A stretch of 64,000 nt of DNA from Fonticella tunisiensis (GCF_004364155.1 NZ_SOAZ01000003.1:1-64000); one strand, 5' to 3'. Positions 27,453-37,534 are shown, counted from the stretch's first letter. Numbers and translations are program-made. The notes: generated by a model from the sequence alone, not told the origin.

Positions 27453-29483
27453 CTATGCCCAACCAAGGATCTCCATAAATTCTGCTTTATTGCTGATTTG
27501 TTTGAGCTTTTTTAAATACTCTTTATTGTTAACTATCTCGTATATATCTTCAAACAATTTTTCAGCATCCTTATTAAGGGATAAATCCATCGCACACAGG
27601 AACACGATGTTTACTTTTTTACCTTCCCAATCTATAGGTTCCTTAAGCTGAACAATGCTTATGATTGGTTTATTTACATATTGTGAATATCCATGAGGCA
27701 TTGCTGCACCGTTTCCAATATAGGTTGTTGAAAGTTTCTCTCTCTCCAGTACAGATTCTGCAAATTCACGGGTCACAAATCCAGCATCGAAAAGTTTGCT
27801 GCTTACAAATTCCACAAGCTCAATCTTATTTTTAAAATTCATTTCCAGGAAAATTAAATCTTCCCTTGTATAGGCCCTTAGGCTTAAAAACCTTTTCAGC
27901 CTGTTCTTATATTCTCTAAGTTTAGTCAGTCGTGTTATCTCTCTTTCGATATTTTTTATGTCCTGTGGTGATATAACTGGATTAACATGTATGATTGGCA
28001 CATCTATCTCTTTAATTGGTATTGTAGATATAACAAGCTGGATCTTGCCCTTATATTCAGTAGTTTTAATTTCACTAATAAGATCTGAAATAGATACTAT
28101 TTTGCTTATTTCAATCTGTGGAAAGTTTTTCTTCAACTGTATTGATAAAAGCTGAGCAACACCTATACCAGAATTACATACTACATATGTCCTAATTCTT
28201 TGATTTTTTATTTCCTCATTTCTTTCAATTGCAGCCTGAAGATGAAGAGCAATAAATCCAATCTCATCCTCTATAATATCTATCTGGAAACTATCCTTTA
28301 AGATATTGCTTATCTCAACTGCAATATTGAATGCATAAGGATAATTTCTTTTAATTTCATCTATCATTGGGTTATGGATGCTTGTACCATATTTCAATCT
28401 ATTTATTGCAGATACAAAGTGAAGGCTTAATCCCAGTATCAATTTTTTATCCATTGTTAGATCAAGATTGAAACGGTCTTTAATATATTTAATAAGCCTG
28501 TTTATTACAACTTCAATTTCCTCATTAAACCTGAAGTTTACAGTCTCATCATCAGAAACAGAATATACATTTACCTTTATTCCAAGAAGGTGCATTGTTA
28601 TATAACATATCTCATCCTGATTAATATTTAGATGTAAAAGCTTCATTATTTTATCAGCTACAGTTAATGCCATGGAATATTCTCTTGTTTTCATTATTCG
28701 TACAGCATCTGCATTGAGAAATCTAACATGTTTCCCCTTTCTTATTCTATCAACCATTATAAGGAAATATATGGTTAATTCCCAATAGCTATCATCTGTC
28801 AAACTTATATTATTTTCCCTCTGGATATCATATATAATCTTATTTACATATATTAACTCCATTTCACCAACATGGGTTAATATGTCCTTCAAACCTTCCA
28901 CATCAGGCATAAGTGTATTTTGGAACATCTGGTTAATGCTATCTATGTTTATTGACTTATTTGTATTTTCCCTGATATAGGAAGCTATAGCAAACCTGAA
29001 ATCCTTTTCATTGCCAACTACTTTAATACCATGATAGGTCTTTTTATGAAGCCCTAAATTGTGTTTTTTAATCCATTCCTCAACAAGCTTCATATCAAGG
29101 TTTACAGTTGCTTTACTAATAAAAAGTTCATCAGCAAGCTCCTGCATAGTAATATTTCTATCGCTATTTAAAAGTTTTTTTATAATGTAACGGCATCTAC
29201 TCTGCTGCTCAAAAGCGACTTCTGCATTGCCATTTTGTACGTCCAGTTTATCCCACAAAGCTTTTTTATTATTTTCATCTGCTTCAACCCATACCCCAAT
29301 TCTTGGCTTTGACTTTATAAATATGTTGGACTTTTCAAGATAGGATTTTAAGTAGTTTATATCATTTCTTATTGTTCTTATCGAAACATCAAGCTTTTCA
29401 GCAAGCTCATGCTCTTTTAAAACCCCATCAGATTCTAGAAGCGCTTCAACTATATATCTCTTTCTTGAATCAAGAAGCAACAT
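27453..29483 (-). CDS. PRD-containing transcriptional activator (MtlR/BglG-type, with IIB and IIA domains)
   Basis: 676 residues. Domain order: helix-turn-helix (KRYIVEALLESDGVLKEHEL, then VSIRTIRNDINYL) in the first 65 residues, a second HTH near 80-150, two PRD domains about 185-400 with conserved His (YITMHLLG, IGFIALHLQAA), a IIB-like domain near 410-500 with Cys in VVCNSGIGVAQLL, and a C-terminal IIA domain with His in NGAAMPHGYSQ. Such proteins are phosphorylated by HPr and by the cognate PTS, linking expression to substrate uptake. It is first in the operon it probably activates. Confidence 0.92.
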   Translation of the reverse strand: MLLLDSRKRYIVEALLESDGVLKEHELAEKLDVSIRTIRNDINYLKSYLEKSNIFIKSKPRIGVWVEADENNKKALWDKLDVQNGNAEVAFEQQSRCRYIIKKLLNSDRNITMQELADELFISKATVNLDMKLVEEWIKKHNLGLHKKTYHGIKVVGNEKDFRFAIASYIRENTNKSINIDSINQMFQNTLMPDVEGLKDILTHVGEMELIYVNKIIYDIQRENNISLTDDSYWELTIYFLIMVDRIRKGKHVRFLNADAVRIMKTREYSMALTVADKIMKLLHLNINQDEICYITMHLLGIKVNVYSVSDDETVNFRFNEEIEVVINRLIKYIKDRFNLDLTMDKKLILGLSLHFVSAINRLKYGTSIHNPMIDEIKRNYPYAFNIAVEISNILKDSFQIDIIEDEIGFIALHLQAAIERNEEIKNQRIRTYVVCNSGIGVAQLLSIQLKKNFPQIEISKIVSISDLISEIKTTEYKGKIQLVISTIPIKEIDVPIIHVNPVISPQDIKNIEREITRLTKLREYKNRLKRFLSLRAYTREDLIFLEMNFKNKIELVEFVSSKLFDAGFVTREFAESVLEREKLSTTYIGNGAAMPHGYSQYVNKPIISIVQLKEPIDWEGKKVNIVFLCAMDLSLNKDAEKLFEDIYEIVNNKEYLKKLKQISNKAEFMEILGWA

Positions 29484-29672
29484 GTGCAATCACCAACCAT
29501 CGCTTTTATTTCCTTTCCGTTACAGCATTATTATATAGTTTTGGGCTATGAAAGAAAATTTAGATATTTTCCTGAATAAAAAGCTCTATTATTAGACAAT
29601 TATGACATGTGTGATTAGCGATAAAATTATAGTTTCAAGGAAATGATAGGAAGCTGCCTGCAAATAAAAAAT

Positions 29673-29724
29673 CCGCTATAGGCAGAAGGAAAAGCACATG
29701 ACACCTTTCCTTCCATCATAGCGG
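29673..29724 (-). terminator. Terminator of the ferredoxin gene
   Basis: The outer pairs CCGCTAT (from 29673) and ATAGCGG, with inner AGAAGGAAA and TTTCCTTC, form a long interrupted hairpin about 20-70 bp after the ferredoxin stop. The following minus-strand sequence is only moderately T-rich. Confidence 0.6.
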
Positions 29725-29742
29725 GCTTAATTGGTTTTAATT

Positions 29743-29931
29743 TTACTTTATAGTGATTGCACTTACAGGACAGCTGGATTCGGCTTCCTTAGCGGTATCC
29801 TGCAGGGAGTCGGTTAAATCTATATCCTTTGCTTTAGCAAGTCCATCAACGTCCATTTCGAACACCTCAGGGCATATTGAAGAACATAAGCCGCAGCCTA
29901 TACAGATATTTTTATCAACAAATCCCTTCAT
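29743..29931 (-). CDS. Small ferredoxin, single [4Fe-4S] cluster
   Basis: 62 residues from ATG at 29931, which has GGAGG eight bases upstream; the longer frame to 29955 has none. The cluster motif is CIGCGLCSSICP near residues 10-20, with the fourth-ligand segment AESSCPVSAITIK at the C-terminus. The spacing is that of monocluster ferredoxins of Clostridia and Thermotoga, and not of the 2[4Fe-4S] type. It is a cytoplasmic one-electron carrier; no redox partner is adjacent. Confidence 0.92.
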   Translation of the reverse strand: MKGFVDKNICIGCGLCSSICPEVFEMDVDGLAKAKDIDLTDSLQDTAKEAESSCPVSAITIK

Positions 29932-30184
29932 AGCTAATACCTCCTGAATAAACATTTATCACATTACTTTATCAATAATACAATTTAAAGCTCAAAAAAT
30001 CTGTAATTCAAATCACAATTCTACAAAATCTAAAATGCCTGTCTAAAAAGGTACTAATATTGCATAAATTAAAATAATTACTTGCACAACAAGTGAGTGG
30101 CTAGCCCAGAGGCTTGCCCCTACAGTTTAATTTTTGCAAGGCCACAAATATTCTTTCAATCTAAAAGGCCTATTTAACACTCTT

Positions 30185-33100
30185 CTATATGGCAAAAAGC
30201 TCCTTTATTTCCTCCTCAGTCATCTTTGATATAAAGTTCTCTCCTGACTGAAGTACAGAGTTTATAAGCTCCTTTTTCTTCTGCTGAAGGTTGTATATTT
30301 TTTCTTCTATGGTACCCTTTGTAATAAGCTTCATAACCTGAACTGAGTTTTTCTGCCCTATTCTGTAGGCCCTGTCCGAAGCCTGTTCCTCAACTGCCGG
30401 ATTCCACCACGGGTCAAAATGTATTACTGTGTCCGCTCCCGTCAGGTTAAGACCTGTACCCCCGGCCTTCAGTGATATAAGAAATACATCCCTGAAGCCC
30501 TGGTTAAAGGCCCTGACCATCTCTTCCCTATCCTCTGCCTTTGTGCTTCCATCAAGATAAAAATATGAAATTTTTTCCCTTTCAAGCTGCTCCTTTATAA
30601 GCTTTAAAGCACCTGTGAACTGTGAGAACAACAAAACCCTGTGTCCACCTTCCCTGAGCTCCTCCAAAAGCTCCATAAGCATATCCATCTTACCGCTGCC
30701 CTCATTATAATTTTCAATGAAGAGGGATGGATGGCAGCATATTTGCCTTAATCTTGTGAGTCCTGCAAGTATTTGAATATAACTCTTTTCAAGCCCATCC
30801 TCCCGTATTTTGTTTTCAATCTGGCCTTTAATCTGTTCAAGGTATGCAAGATATATCTTCTTCTGCCCTTCTGTAAGCTCTGCAGAAAGAAGGCTTTCAA
30901 TTTTAGGAGGCAGTTCCTTTAAGACATCCTTTTTAAGCCTTCTAAGGATAAATGGTTTTACATGCTTGTTTAAATCCTCCAGGGCGTTTTTATCCCCCGA
31001 TGCAATGGGCCTTTCAAATCTCTCAAGGAATTTTTGATGGCTGAGTAAATACCCCGGCATCAGAAAATCGAAAATAGACCATAGCTCAGTCAAATTATTT
31101 TCAATGGGGGTACCTGTAAGGGCAAAATAGCCCTTAGCCCTGATTTCCTTTACAGATTTTGCATTTATGGAATTAGGGTTTTTTATGTGCTGCGCCTCAT
31201 CAAGTATACAGTAGCCAAATTCCATCTTTCTGTAATGCTCAATATCCCTTCGTATTAGAGGATATGAAGTTATAACCACGTCTACACCAGGTATTTCCTT
31301 TATTTGCTCCTCTCTCTGCCTTTTTCCTCCTGAAATAACCAGCGCCTTCAAAGAAGGAGCGAATTTTTGTATTTCACTTTCCCAGTTGTATACAAGTGAT
31401 GTTGGACATACTACTAATGAAGGCAGCTTAACACTTTCCACCTCCGATTGTATAAAAGCAATGGTCTGGAGAGTTTTCCCAAGCCCCATATCATCTGCAA
31501 GTATTCCTCCAAGTCCATAGGAGGCCAGGGTTTTGAGCCACTTAAATCCTGTTATCTGATAGCTTCTCATAATATTTTTTAAACTATCTGGAACTTTAAA
31601 ATCAGTATCCCTTGGCTCCTTTATGCTTTCAACAAGACGCTTAAATGCAATATTTCTTTCTATATATCCGCTCTCAAACTCCCTGAGCTTCTCATCCATA
31701 TACATGGCCTTAAACTTCGGCAGATCGATAATTTCTTTTTCAAGGTCACTTTCCTTTAGTCCCAGGCTCTCCATCATATCCGACACCTTACCCAGTCCCT
31801 CAGAATCCAGTGGTATAAAGGAACCATCTTCAAGATGATAGAACTTCTTTTTCTGCTTGAGTGAATTAAATATATCGGGTAAGCTTTTCCTGTCTATGCC
31901 CTCAATAGAAAAACTAAATTCTAAAAGATCCGTTTCCTCATTAAGTCGTATGGAGCTTCTGTAATATGATGAATCATATATCTTAATCTTTTTAAATTCA
32001 TCGGAGTAGTAAACCTCACACATCTCCTGAAGGATAGGGACATAATGGGTAATAAAATCATATATTCTCTCATCATCCTCAATGTATAACGTGTCTCTGC
32101 CAACCTTAAACCCGGAATCCTCAAGGAGGTCCATTATCCTTTTCTCGCCTTCCCTGTCCCTTACAACAATTCTACTGCTATTTAATTCATTTTTACCATA
32201 GAATGGATCAATATTATATTCACCATATATAAAATTAACAGAAACCGTAACCCTTTTACCAGCTTTATCGATATATACCCTTGCTTCCAGAGGCTTTTCA
32301 TAAAACATACCCTCAGCGCTTTTGTCAATTGAAAACTCTCCAGCCCTTTTGATGTTCGGCATTATGAGGGAAACAAATTTCTCCCTCTGATCTTCACTAA
32401 ATCTTATATTGCTTGACCCATACCTTGCAAGCATACTATAAAATGGTGCAAGATTTTTGCGCTGTGATTTTGATATATTGTATATAACACCATTCAAAAA
32501 CATATACTTTCCATCGACAGTTAAGGGAATAATACCGGCAGGAATATCTGCATTAAGCAGAAGATCGCTATTATCCTTTTTCAGTGAAAATTTGACGGGC
32601 AAATCCTCTTTTATAATTTTTACATTATCATATTTATCACCAAAGGCAATAACCTTTAAAGGCCTGTTTTCTACAAGCCTTAAAAAACGCTCAGCAGTCC
32701 TGTCAGGAAGAAGAACATATTTCCCCTTGAACAGCCTTTTGCCTATATATCCAAAGCCATAATCCCCGGCCATCATTTTATCCATTTCATATAGTTCTTC
32801 TAAAAATTCTATAATGGCCTCATCCTCATCTTTAAAGGAATGCCGCTCCGGGTTAAATGTGAAGTTCTTTCCAAATTCAATGGTTTCATAATTTTCCATG
32901 GCCTTAAGGAGACCCTTAATGCTTTTTACAGAGTAAAGCTTTTGAGTGCCCAGCTTCATGGAAAGGGCCGGCGTAATCTCCCTTTCATTATATCCTTCAG
33001 AAAGCAGCTCAAGGGTAAGCTCCATTTCAAGCCTTTCATTATGAGCTCTATTTAAGTTATAATCAAAGAAGTCTATTATTTCATCTGCCAGCTGATTTCG

Positions 33101-33436
33101 TGAATCATCAACTTTTATCTGATTTTTCCTTTGATAAGGAATATCCTCCATCTCCATTAATTGAAAAAGCACAGCAGCTATATGTTTGCAGTACCCGGGG
33201 TATTCTGCATATGCCGGACATTCACATTGTGCATATTCTACTTCATCATCATTATATGAGAGCTCGAGGATAACCTCATATTCCTGTCCCCCGGAAACTA
33301 CAGCACTAATAAGCCCATCCCTAATGTCAATATCAACAATTTTCACACGGCCCTCCAAATAATATTCATAGCCTTTAAAAAATGTGTTTGAATTTGTGCA
33401 AAGTTTTTTAATCTTGCTTTTTGTAATATTAAACAT
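30185..33436 (-). CDS. SNF2-family helicase with N-terminal SWIM zinc finger
   Basis: 1083 residues. The N-terminus holds a SWIM-type finger (CECPAYAEYPGYCKHIAA, about residues 75-95: CxCx(n)CxH). A central bacterial SNF2-associated region is followed by the helicase core near 630-1080: GGILADDMGLGKTLQTIAF (Walker A), LDEAQHIKN (DExx), ALTGTPIENNLTELW, SLKAGGTGLNLTGADTVIHF and AYRIGQ. These proteins translocate on DNA and affect DNA-protein complexes; the bacterial members' role is not well defined. It is divergent from the coat-protein genes. Confidence 0.93.
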   Translation of the reverse strand: MFNITKSKIKKLCTNSNTFFKGYEYYLEGRVKIVDIDIRDGLISAVVSGGQEYEVILELSYNDDEVEYAQCECPAYAEYPGYCKHIAAVLFQLMEMEDIPYQRKNQIKVDDSRNQLADEIIDFFDYNLNRAHNERLEMELTLELLSEGYNEREITPALSMKLGTQKLYSVKSIKGLLKAMENYETIEFGKNFTFNPERHSFKDEDEAIIEFLEELYEMDKMMAGDYGFGYIGKRLFKGKYVLLPDRTAERFLRLVENRPLKVIAFGDKYDNVKIIKEDLPVKFSLKKDNSDLLLNADIPAGIIPLTVDGKYMFLNGVIYNISKSQRKNLAPFYSMLARYGSSNIRFSEDQREKFVSLIMPNIKRAGEFSIDKSAEGMFYEKPLEARVYIDKAGKRVTVSVNFIYGEYNIDPFYGKNELNSSRIVVRDREGEKRIMDLLEDSGFKVGRDTLYIEDDERIYDFITHYVPILQEMCEVYYSDEFKKIKIYDSSYYRSSIRLNEETDLLEFSFSIEGIDRKSLPDIFNSLKQKKKFYHLEDGSFIPLDSEGLGKVSDMMESLGLKESDLEKEIIDLPKFKAMYMDEKLREFESGYIERNIAFKRLVESIKEPRDTDFKVPDSLKNIMRSYQITGFKWLKTLASYGLGGILADDMGLGKTLQTIAFIQSEVESVKLPSLVVCPTSLVYNWESEIQKFAPSLKALVISGGKRQREEQIKEIPGVDVVITSYPLIRRDIEHYRKMEFGYCILDEAQHIKNPNSINAKSVKEIRAKGYFALTGTPIENNLTELWSIFDFLMPGYLLSHQKFLERFERPIASGDKNALEDLNKHVKPFILRRLKKDVLKELPPKIESLLSAELTEGQKKIYLAYLEQIKGQIENKIREDGLEKSYIQILAGLTRLRQICCHPSLFIENYNEGSGKMDMLMELLEELREGGHRVLLFSQFTGALKLIKEQLEREKISYFYLDGSTKAEDREEMVRAFNQGFRDVFLISLKAGGTGLNLTGADTVIHFDPWWNPAVEEQASDRAYRIGQKNSVQVMKLITKGTIEEKIYNLQQKKKELINSVLQSGENFISKMTEEEIKELFAI

Positions 33437-33526
33437 AGCATCATTTCCTTTGAATAATATATTTTATCTATAGTATCAACTAATTATAGAGTTTAAAACA
33501 GTTTTTCAAAAATTTCAATCATAATA

Positions 33527-33631
33527 AAGGTGCCAGCATCCTTAAAAAGAAATTCTCAATTCTCAAGAGCCTGGCACCTTAATATGGTCAATGACACCGA
33601 ATTGAGAAACTATATGCAGGATTCGGTGTCA
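33527..33631. repeat. GTGCCAG palindrome, family A copy 2, plus adjoining palindrome
   Basis: AAGGTGCCAG (33527-33536) and CTGGCACCTT (33571-33580) are perfectly complementary. A second palindrome follows 11 bp later: TGACACCGAAT (33592-33602) with ATTCGGTGTCA (33621-33631). Both lie between the divergent helicase and coat genes. The second overlaps the start of a short coding remnant. Confidence 0.75.
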
Positions 33632-33694
33632 TCTAAAAAAACCGCACTTCAAAATATACAATCAGCATTAGGAGCTGTTACTCAAATGAAATAG
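33614..33694 (+). pseudogene. Short coding remnant upstream of the coat genes
   Basis: An ATG at 33614 opens a 26-codon frame with tail KKTALQNIQSALGAVTQMK, ending 16 bp before the coat gene's ATG. The amphipathic tail looks like real protein, but the first codons lie inside a palindromic repeat and there is no ribosome-binding site. I read it as the end of a small gene whose 5' part was replaced by the repeat. Confidence 0.35.
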
Positions 33695-33710
33695 AAAGGG
33701 GAGAAGCTTA

Positions 33711-33980
33711 ATGGCAAATAACACTTCACTAACGGATAAAGATATTGCTCTTGATTTATTAAGTAGTTCCAAAGGAACAATAGCAACTTTAGCAAAGGTG
33801 CTTACAGAAACAACAAACCCAAAGTTGAGAGATGCCCTGAAGAATGAACTAACTGCCTGTATTAATTCTCACTACAGACTGTCTGATATTGCAATAAGCA
33901 AGGGCTGGTATAATGCATATGCAAGCCCACAGCAGCAGCTTCAGCAGGATTTATCTGCAATAAATACAATAACTCAGTAA
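33711..33980 (+). CDS. CotF-like spore coat protein (first)
   Basis: 89 residues with a GGGGAG site. The pattern TDKDIALDLLSSSKGTIATL, then LRDALKNELTACINSHYRL, SDIAISKGWYNAYASPQQQL is that of the coat F domain, a four-helix ferritin-like bundle without metal ligands. It is probably deposited in the spore coat in the mother cell. It shares the 'SD..I.KGWY.AY..P..QL' ending with the third gene of the cluster, indicating duplication. Confidence 0.85.
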   Translation: MANNTSLTDKDIALDLLSSSKGTIATLAKVLTETTNPKLRDALKNELTACINSHYRLSDIAISKGWYNAYASPQQQLQQDLSAINTITQ

Positions 33981-34045
33981 ACCTGCTTCAATATTTCTCC
34001 ATACTTATATTAACTCAAAACATAGCAAAACCCGGAGGTGAAATT

Positions 34046-34255
34046 ATGAACAATAAAAATAGCTTGGCACCACATGAAATTCTTGAACTTAGAGAATTAA
34101 TGGATACTAACCTTATTGGAGCAAAAAAAATACAGGCCAGCATGCCTATGGTAGATGATGGTGAACTTAAATCATTTATGGAAAGGTGCTTAAACACTAA
34201 AAAAGAAAATATAAACTCAATGCAGACTTTTGCCCAAAATAATCTTAATATGTAA
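34046..34255 (+). CDS. Small coat-associated protein (second of the cluster)
   Basis: 69 residues from ATG after a GGAGGTGAAATT site. The sequence LAPHEILELRELMDTNLIGA and SFMERCLNTKKENINSMQTF corresponds to the N-terminal helical half of CotF-type proteins, which in other species is fused to or partnered with a KGWYxAY-type half. I infer that it acts with its neighbours in the spore coat. Confidence 0.75.
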   Translation: MNNKNSLAPHEILELRELMDTNLIGAKKIQASMPMVDDGELKSFMERCLNTKKENINSMQTFAQNNLNM

Positions 34256-34270
34256 TCGGAGGTGAAGGCA

Positions 34271-34558
34271 ATGTCCTTTTTAGAAACGTTATTGGGAACT
34301 GATAATAAATTAGCATCTAGAGATATTGCACAGGATATGACTAAGGATTCAAAGTTTGCAGTAACCTCTTTAGCTGCTGCAACAGCAGAAGCTGTTAATC
34401 CAGAGCTAAGGGAAATGCTGAAACATCAGTTAAATAAAGCTATAAACGAACATTTCGAATTATCTGATATGCTTATAAATAAAGGCTGGTATCCAGCATA
34501 TGATGAACCAATGGAACAGCTAAGAAAGGATTATGCAAAATCTCAAAATTTAACTTGA
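34271..34558 (+). CDS. CotF-like spore coat protein (third)
   Basis: 95 residues from ATG at 34271, eight bases after GGAGG; a GTG nine bases earlier overlaps that site and is less likely. Motifs SRDIAQDMTKDSKFAVTSLA, LREMLKHQLNKAINEHFEL and SDMLINKGWYPAYDEPMEQL match the first gene closely. The three genes form a tight operon, presumably switched on by a sporulation sigma factor; I did not find a clear SigK or SigE promoter. Confidence 0.85.
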   Translation: MSFLETLLGTDNKLASRDIAQDMTKDSKFAVTSLAAATAEAVNPELREMLKHQLNKAINEHFELSDMLINKGWYPAYDEPMEQLRKDYAKSQNLT

Positions 34559-34628
34559 TAAGGATATTTTTAAAAAATATTAAAAACCATGTCCATTCAC
34601 ATGAAATTTTTTACGTAAAATATAAACA

Positions 34629-34692
34629 AAAGGTTCCAGACACAGTCGATTAGGGATTTGTCTTTCCTCCCTTCGATTGTGTCCGGCACCTT
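34629..34692. repeat. GTGCCAG palindrome, family A copy 3 (possible terminator)
   Basis: AAGGTTCCAG (34630-34639) and CCGGCACCTT (34683-34692) are the outer arms, with a further paired stretch GACACA-TCGA and TCGA-TGTGTC inside. It lies between convergent genes (coat operon and chemoreceptor), the same setting as copy 1. Confidence 0.7.
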
Positions 34693-34728
34693 ATATTCGT
34701 TTTGGCCTTTAGGAAGCTAAGGGTACTG

Positions 34729-36927
34729 CTATTTTATTTTAAACTGTTCTATAAGCCTTTTTAGGTTTAGGGCTATTTCCTTTAAATCCTCTGTAGCCTT
34801 AGAAACATCGTTAATAGTAATGCTTTGACTTTCAATGGTATTTGAAACCTCTTCGGTCGCGGCAACCGACTCTTCGGTTATTGAGTATATCTCCTCTATA
34901 GAGGTGACAACGTCTTTTTTGGCGTTATCCATTTTTTCTACGCTCTCTACAAGACTGTTAATTCTCTCAAACATGTTTTTCACTGCCTTATCTATTACCC
35001 TGAAGGATTCACTTGTATCACCAAGTGCCCTATTGGACTCATCTACGATTTTATTTGCAATATCCATCTTGTTTCTAGTCTTTGCAATATCCTGCTTAAT
35101 TCCTTCAATAATATTCTCTATATCTGTAGTTGAAATGGATGTTTGCTCTGAAAGCTTCCTTATCTCATCGGCAACAACAGCAAAGCCCCGGCCCGTTTCT
35201 CCTGCCCTGGCTGCCTCTATTGCAGCATTTAATGCTAAAAGCTTTGTTTGCTCTGCAACATATTTGATGGCGGTTAATATATCGCTTATTGATTCTGACC
35301 TGCTTGCAAGTAAATCTATGCTCTTGCTTATTTCCCGGGTAATATCATTGTTGTTATTAAATTGCTTTTGCAGATTTTCAACTGCTAAAATGGCTTTCTT
35401 ATTGAACTTATCTGTTTCATCAATATGTTCCTTAACAATGCTTGAATTAGTGGTGACATTCTGTATCTCACGTGCAAGGTACATTAATTTGCTTAAGCCT
35501 TCCTGTGCCACAGCTGCCTGATGGGAAGCGCCTGAAGCTAGTTCACTCGTTGTCATGGATATTTCATTTATGGACATTGTAGTTTCATTCATTGCATTGG
35601 CGAGGCTGTTGGAGTGATTGGCTATCTTTTCAGCCCCATTCATTATCTCTTCGACGGTGCTTCTAAAATATCCTCTCATATTTTCAACCGACTTTGTTAT
35701 TAATCCAACCTCATCCCGACGTTTAAGCAGAACCTCAAAGGAGTTGTCATCGGTTAAATCCAGCTTTGCGATTTTATCTACAAGCTGAGCAACTTTAACA
35801 ATTGGGCTGCCTATTGCCCCGCCTATGAACCATCCTACTATCAAGGATAAAATTATCCCTATAAGCATCATGAAAGCAACCCTGACAACAACGCTATTCA
35901 TTTGTCTCAGCACTTCTACTTGTGGAACATCAATTAGCATTATATAGCCATTGGAAAGATGTGAATAGGCCAGTATCTTGTCCAAGTTTTCATATTTATA
36001 GTTAATCGTTCCCGACTGCTTTTTATCTATTTCTTCAGTTAAAAACTTCAAACTCCCGTTATTCATTTCAGCAAAGTTTCCATTTCCCCCCTGTTGAGAA
36101 GCCTGGGCTACGCTATCAACCTTTTCTACTTTTTTATCAAAATACTTGGCCTTTATTCTTTCAAAGAAACCTGTGTTTCCCTTGTGCTTAATGCTTGGAG
36201 GAACCAGAAAATCATATTTCTGATTTACAAGGGCTACGTTACCCGTATCATATATATCCGTTGATTTTACTATCCTACGAAAATTGTCAAAATTGATATC
36301 CATTCCAACAACGCCTGCCAAAATTTCATTCTTATATATTGGTACAACGTATGAAATCATGTAAACATTAAACTGAGAATCAACATAGGGATCCAGCCAG
36401 AGGGCTTTTTTAGCCTTAACAGTAGCATAATACCAATACATATCCTTGTTTTCAGGGGTAAACTCATCAATCGTTTCAAGGGGCTGGGCTACAAACTTCC
36501 CATCATTCTTTTCATCTACAAACCTGACTCCATATACCCCCTTTGTAAGCTCCGGATTTATGTAAAAATAAGCGCCAATAGCTCCATCGGTAGTTTCCGC
36601 AAACCCCTTTACAATTTTCTCAATACTTCTCTCATAATCCTCAATGTAGCTTTCTCCCCGATCAAACTTTTCTATATCAATTGACGAGTTAATGGTGGCA
36701 GCCAGGGTCTGAACGGAATTTTCCACCCTTGAGATCATTGCATTGAACTCATTTGCCTTATTTTCAGCTATCAAAGAAAGGTTTTTCTCTGCCTGCAGCT
36801 TTATAATCCTGCTGCTGCTTGCGAGGCTGACTCCCCCTACCAGCAGAGTGGAAATAATGGAACAGGCAACAATAGCTGAGGTAATTTTGTTTTTTACTTT
36901 ACCATTAATAAATTTTTTCTTTCGCAT
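34729..36927 (-). CDS. Methyl-accepting chemotaxis protein with dCache sensor
   Basis: 732 residues from ATG at 36927 with a GGGGG site; the longer frame to 36975 has none. N-terminal helix ([19 protein letters not shown]), extracellular double Cache region about residues 45-330 with [20 protein letters not shown] and [16 protein letters not shown], second membrane helix near 355, a HAMP segment, and a cytoplasmic signalling domain with hairpin tip [20 protein letters not shown] preceded by [23 protein letters not shown]. Cache domains of this type usually bind amino acids or carboxylates; the ligand is unknown. Confidence 0.92.
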   Translation of the reverse strand: MRKKKFINGKVKNKITSAIVACSIISTLLVGGVSLASSSRIIKLQAEKNLSLIAENKANEFNAMISRVENSVQTLAATINSSIDIEKFDRGESYIEDYERSIEKIVKGFAETTDGAIGAYFYINPELTKGVYGVRFVDEKNDGKFVAQPLETIDEFTPENKDMYWYYATVKAKKALWLDPYVDSQFNVYMISYVVPIYKNEILAGVVGMDINFDNFRRIVKSTDIYDTGNVALVNQKYDFLVPPSIKHKGNTGFFERIKAKYFDKKVEKVDSVAQASQQGGNGNFAEMNNGSLKFLTEEIDKKQSGTINYKYENLDKILAYSHLSNGYIMLIDVPQVEVLRQMNSVVVRVAFMMLIGIILSLIVGWFIGGAIGSPIVKVAQLVDKIAKLDLTDDNSFEVLLKRRDEVGLITKSVENMRGYFRSTVEEIMNGAEKIANHSNSLANAMNETTMSINEISMTTSELASGASHQAAVAQEGLSKLMYLAREIQNVTTNSSIVKEHIDETDKFNKKAILAVENLQKQFNNNNDITREISKSIDLLASRSESISDILTAIKYVAEQTKLLALNAAIEAARAGETGRGFAVVADEIRKLSEQTSISTTDIENIIEGIKQDIAKTRNKMDIANKIVDESNRALGDTSESFRVIDKAVKNMFERINSLVESVEKMDNAKKDVVTSIEEIYSITEESVAATEEVSNTIESQSITINDVSKATEDLKEIALNLKRLIEQFKIK

Positions 36928-37134
36928 TTTTAACCCCCAATTAATTATTATATGATTATGATATTTTCTTAACATTCTATTATATTCTTTATCATTCTAT
37001 ATTTTCCTTCATGTTAAAACAAAAATTTTTACACATAGTAAACAAGCCAAAGGATAACACCCTTAATGATCCTGGGATTTGGCGATATACCACTTGGTGG
37101 CTTAGCTTAAATAAGATACATTTTATTTAATTGA

Positions 37135-37534
37135 TATAAATTATTAGAGGAGGAACTTGGCATCAAGGCCAGATTTGAGGACCTGATTCCCCTGGGCATC
37201 GTTAAGCAGCAAAACGAAGAGCCTGAATACAGGGACTATCAATTCTCCCATCTATTTTTATACGAAAACAATATGCCCCTTGAGAATTGAGAAGTATAAA
37301 ATTTCTGGTGAAGAGATAGAGGCCCTAGTTAAGATGGAGCTTAGGGAGCTTCAAAGGCTTATTGAAGAAAAGGTATCTGAGGTTGAAGTTTCTGGAGTTA
37401 GTGTAAACATATATAATGGGAAGCATCCAATAAAAATTAAGGTTAAAAAGAAAGATTTAGTCCCCCATGCTCCTGCATTTTTTCAATTCAGAATTAAGGT
37501 CAATATCATGTATGTTCAATTTAAGAATAATTGA
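37135..37534 (+). pseudogene. Nudix hydrolase pseudogene (N-truncated, frameshifted)
   Basis: The frame from 37135 to TGA at 37288-37290 encodes EELGIKARFEDLIPLGIVKQ and continues to SHLFLYENNMPLEN. An overlapping frame from 37280 continues with KYKISGEEIEALVKMELREL and ends at 37534. Together they match the middle and C-terminal part of IPP-isomerase-like Nudix hydrolases. The N-terminal half of the Nudix box is missing and there is a frameshift near 37285. A GGAGG-like sequence here is part of the Glu codons. Confidence 0.7.

Noticed and set aside
34835-35521. 228-residue plus-strand ORF inside the chemoreceptor gene
   Set aside because: The Ser/Leu-rich translation is typical of the antisense of a coiled-coil MCP domain; there is no ribosome-binding site.
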